5,678 nucleotides of DNA from Nitrospirota bacterium (lineage in GTDB: Bacteria; Nitrospirota; JACRHJ01). Shown here piece after piece: positions 4,689 to 5,678 of the stretch. The stretch's first letter is position 1, and the number at the start of each line of letters is the position of its first letter. A model generated the notes under the pieces. It was not told the DNA's origin, ran no database searches, and saw only the letters and a program-made list of their open reading frames with translations. A program made the position numbers and the translations under genes. The stretch covers positions 1 through 5,678 of the forward strand of contig JAJYGS010000148.1 in assembly GCA_021785055.1 (NCBI GenBank). Reading direction: 5' to 3'.

Positions 4689-5678
4689 TTAATACATCCT
4701 CAGCCTTTTTATCCGCGTCGCTTTCGATTCCTGCGGCGAAAGTCCGAATATCGCCTGCACGGCCTCGAAGGGCTTTGCGCTCCTGCCGCCGGAGACGACA
4801 AGCGTAAATACTATCGTTTGCGCGCCTGCCCCCACCCGGCGCTTCGCGCCACCCTCCCCCGCGGATGGGGAGGGCAATAAGGCAAGCCCGCCTACCATCG
4901 GGCGAATGTCTATCTCTTTACTCCCCTTATCCGATACGCGCGTAATGACTGCGCTGCCCTTCGCAAGAAACGTCTCTATTGCGGCCTCGGCGTCCACTCC
5001 CGCCGGGACTTCCGCTTCATATTCATGGGAGGTGATTCCGACCCCCGCAGGGGCCTCCCTGGGCGGCAGGTAACGGGCCTCAAAGACCCTGACACCCGGC
5101 GGCAGGGCCAGGTTCAGGGCCTTCGCAGCCGTTTTCAAGTCTATCGCATAGGTTAGCTCCATGTCAAGGATTTCCGCCTCCGACTCTATCCCCACGGCGA
5201 GCGCCGGGCCAAACGAGAGCTTCGGGTGCGGGTTGAATCCTTCCGAGAAGGCGACGGGCAGACCCGCGCGGGAGATGGCCCGGAAAAAGAGCGTCATCAT
5301 CTCCGTATGCGAGAGCATCGCAAGCGGCATGAGCTTCGAGTATCCGATGCGCATCCTGACCGGCCGGTGGACCGGCTTCGAGCGTTCTGCCGACGGCGCG
5401 CGGTTCGGCGTCTGGTTGGCCGGCGGCTCGGGCGGCCTCGATGCCGTACACCCAAGCCCGCAGACAAGGCATTTCTCAAGGCAGTCGGGGCTGGTCTCGC
5501 CCCTGAGCGCACGGTCGAGCTCCAGTTTAAAAAACTTCTCGGACACGCCGCAGTCGATGTGGCTCCAGGGAAGTATCTCGTCCGGGGCGAACTCGCGCGC
5601 CGCCTCCGCCTCGACGTCCAGTCCGGCTTCGCTGAACGCATCCCGCCAGAGCTGCCAGTTGAACTCCTCGGTCCAGCC
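4689..5678 (-). CDS. Radical SAM protein C-terminus fused to TIGR03936/DUF2344-type domain (5' end outside window)
   Basis: The frame is open to the right edge, giving 329 visible residues. A GTG at 5546 is not a start, because conserved family sequence lies before it. Residues 1-77 match the end of the TIGR03960-type B12-binding radical SAM family: tryptophan-rich start, ILPWSHIDCGVSEKFF (35-50) and a cysteine cluster C66, C70, C73, C77 (CLEKCLVCGLGC), probably a metal or Fe-S site. A Pro/Ala-rich linker (78-107) leads into the radical-SAM-linked domain: MRIGYSKL, LSHTEMM (122-128), RAGLPVAFSEGFNPHPKLSF (137-156), GIESEAEILDMEL and a C-terminal AKPFEAVQAIFGL (301-313). The biochemical role of these proteins is not established to my knowledge; the gene commonly precedes an RNase E/G gene, as here. 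Residues about 269-286 come from an inserted palindromic repeat. The radical SAM CxxxCxxC core itself lies outside the window. Confidence 0.88.
   Translation of the reverse strand, partial: GWTEEFNWQLWRDAFSEAGLDVEAEAAREFAPDEILPWSHIDCGVSEKFFKLELDRALRGETSPDCLEKCLVCGLGCTASRPPEPPANQTPNRAPSAERSKPVHRPVRMRIGYSKLMPLAMLSHTEMMTLFFRAISRAGLPVAFSEGFNPHPKLSFGPALAVGIESEAEILDMELTYAIDLKTAAKALNLALPPGVRVFEARYLPPREAPAGVGITSHEYEAEVPAGVDAEAAIETFLAKGSAVITRVSDKGSKEIDIRPMVGGLALLPSPSAGEGGAKRRVGAGAQTIVFTLVVSGGRSAKPFEAVQAIFGLSPQESKATRIKRLRMY
4838..4874. repeat. GC-rich double palindrome inserted in frame within the radical-SAM-linked domain
   Basis: Two adjacent perfect hairpins lie inside the coding sequence: GGCGC-TTC-GCGCC (4838-4850) and CCCTCCCC, 7-base loop, GGGGAGGG (4852-4874). 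Flanking C-rich bases (4829-4837) probably belong to the same unit. On the coding strand it encodes PSPSAGEGGAKRRVGAG, a low-complexity peptide of the kind that results when REP-like palindromic repeats invade genes. It falls between two predicted beta strands (DIRPMVGGLALL and QTIVFTLVVS), and the frame is kept. Only one copy is visible here, so its repeat nature in the genome is inferred. Confidence 0.6.

Noticed and set aside
5297..5641. An Arg/Ser-rich - strand frame overlapping the radical SAM gene
   Set aside because: The composition is typical of an out-of-frame reading of GC-rich DNA. The overlapping frame has clear family motifs to the window edge.

Overview
The window looks like chromosomal DNA from a Gram-negative bacterium of the broad 'deltaproteobacterial' type. 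This is an inference from gene content, not a database result. The pointers are a radical-SAM-linked (TIGR03960/TIGR03936-type) gene directly upstream of an RNase E/G gene, a small CPY/CPFY cysteine-rich protein, and mostly GC-rich coding DNA. It contains seven protein genes, two of them cut by the window edges, and two notable palindromic DNA elements.

Left part (1-1374, + strand): the C-terminal end of an unrecognised GC-rich gene is followed, after 64 bases, by a visibly AT-rich gene for an integral-membrane O-acyltransferase of the acyltransferase-3 (OafA/YrhL) family. The composition change suggests a horizontally acquired surface-polysaccharide decoration gene. It meets a DHH/DHHA1 phosphoesterase gene (1378-2433, - strand) tail to tail, with only 3 bases between the stop codons.

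Middle (2434-3016): an 89-base divergent spacer leads into a small two-gene unit on the + strand. Its first gene is a 55-residue protein with seven cysteines (2523-2690), with a good ribosome binding site. Its stop codon overlaps the start of a 108-residue two-helix membrane protein (2690-3016) as TGATG. The pair ends 3 bases from the next convergent gene. This is the least explained and most interesting coding part of the window.

Right part (3020-5678, - strand): an operon-like pair, transcribed right to left. The upstream gene is the C-terminal part of a radical SAM protein fused to a TIGR03936/DUF2344-type domain; it runs off the window. The downstream gene is a complete RNase G-type endoribonuclease with both catalytic aspartates and the zinc-link cysteines. 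A 103-base element with 28-base imperfect inverted ends occupies most of the spacer between them, in the rng leader. A second, GC-rich double palindrome is inserted in frame inside the radical-SAM-linked domain.

Functionally, the right side concerns RNA processing and a conserved but uncharacterised radical SAM partner. The DHH protein is probably a small-nucleotide phosphodiesterase or phosphatase. The left side is envelope or polysaccharide modification. No tRNA, rRNA, CRISPR array, transposase or integrase was seen.
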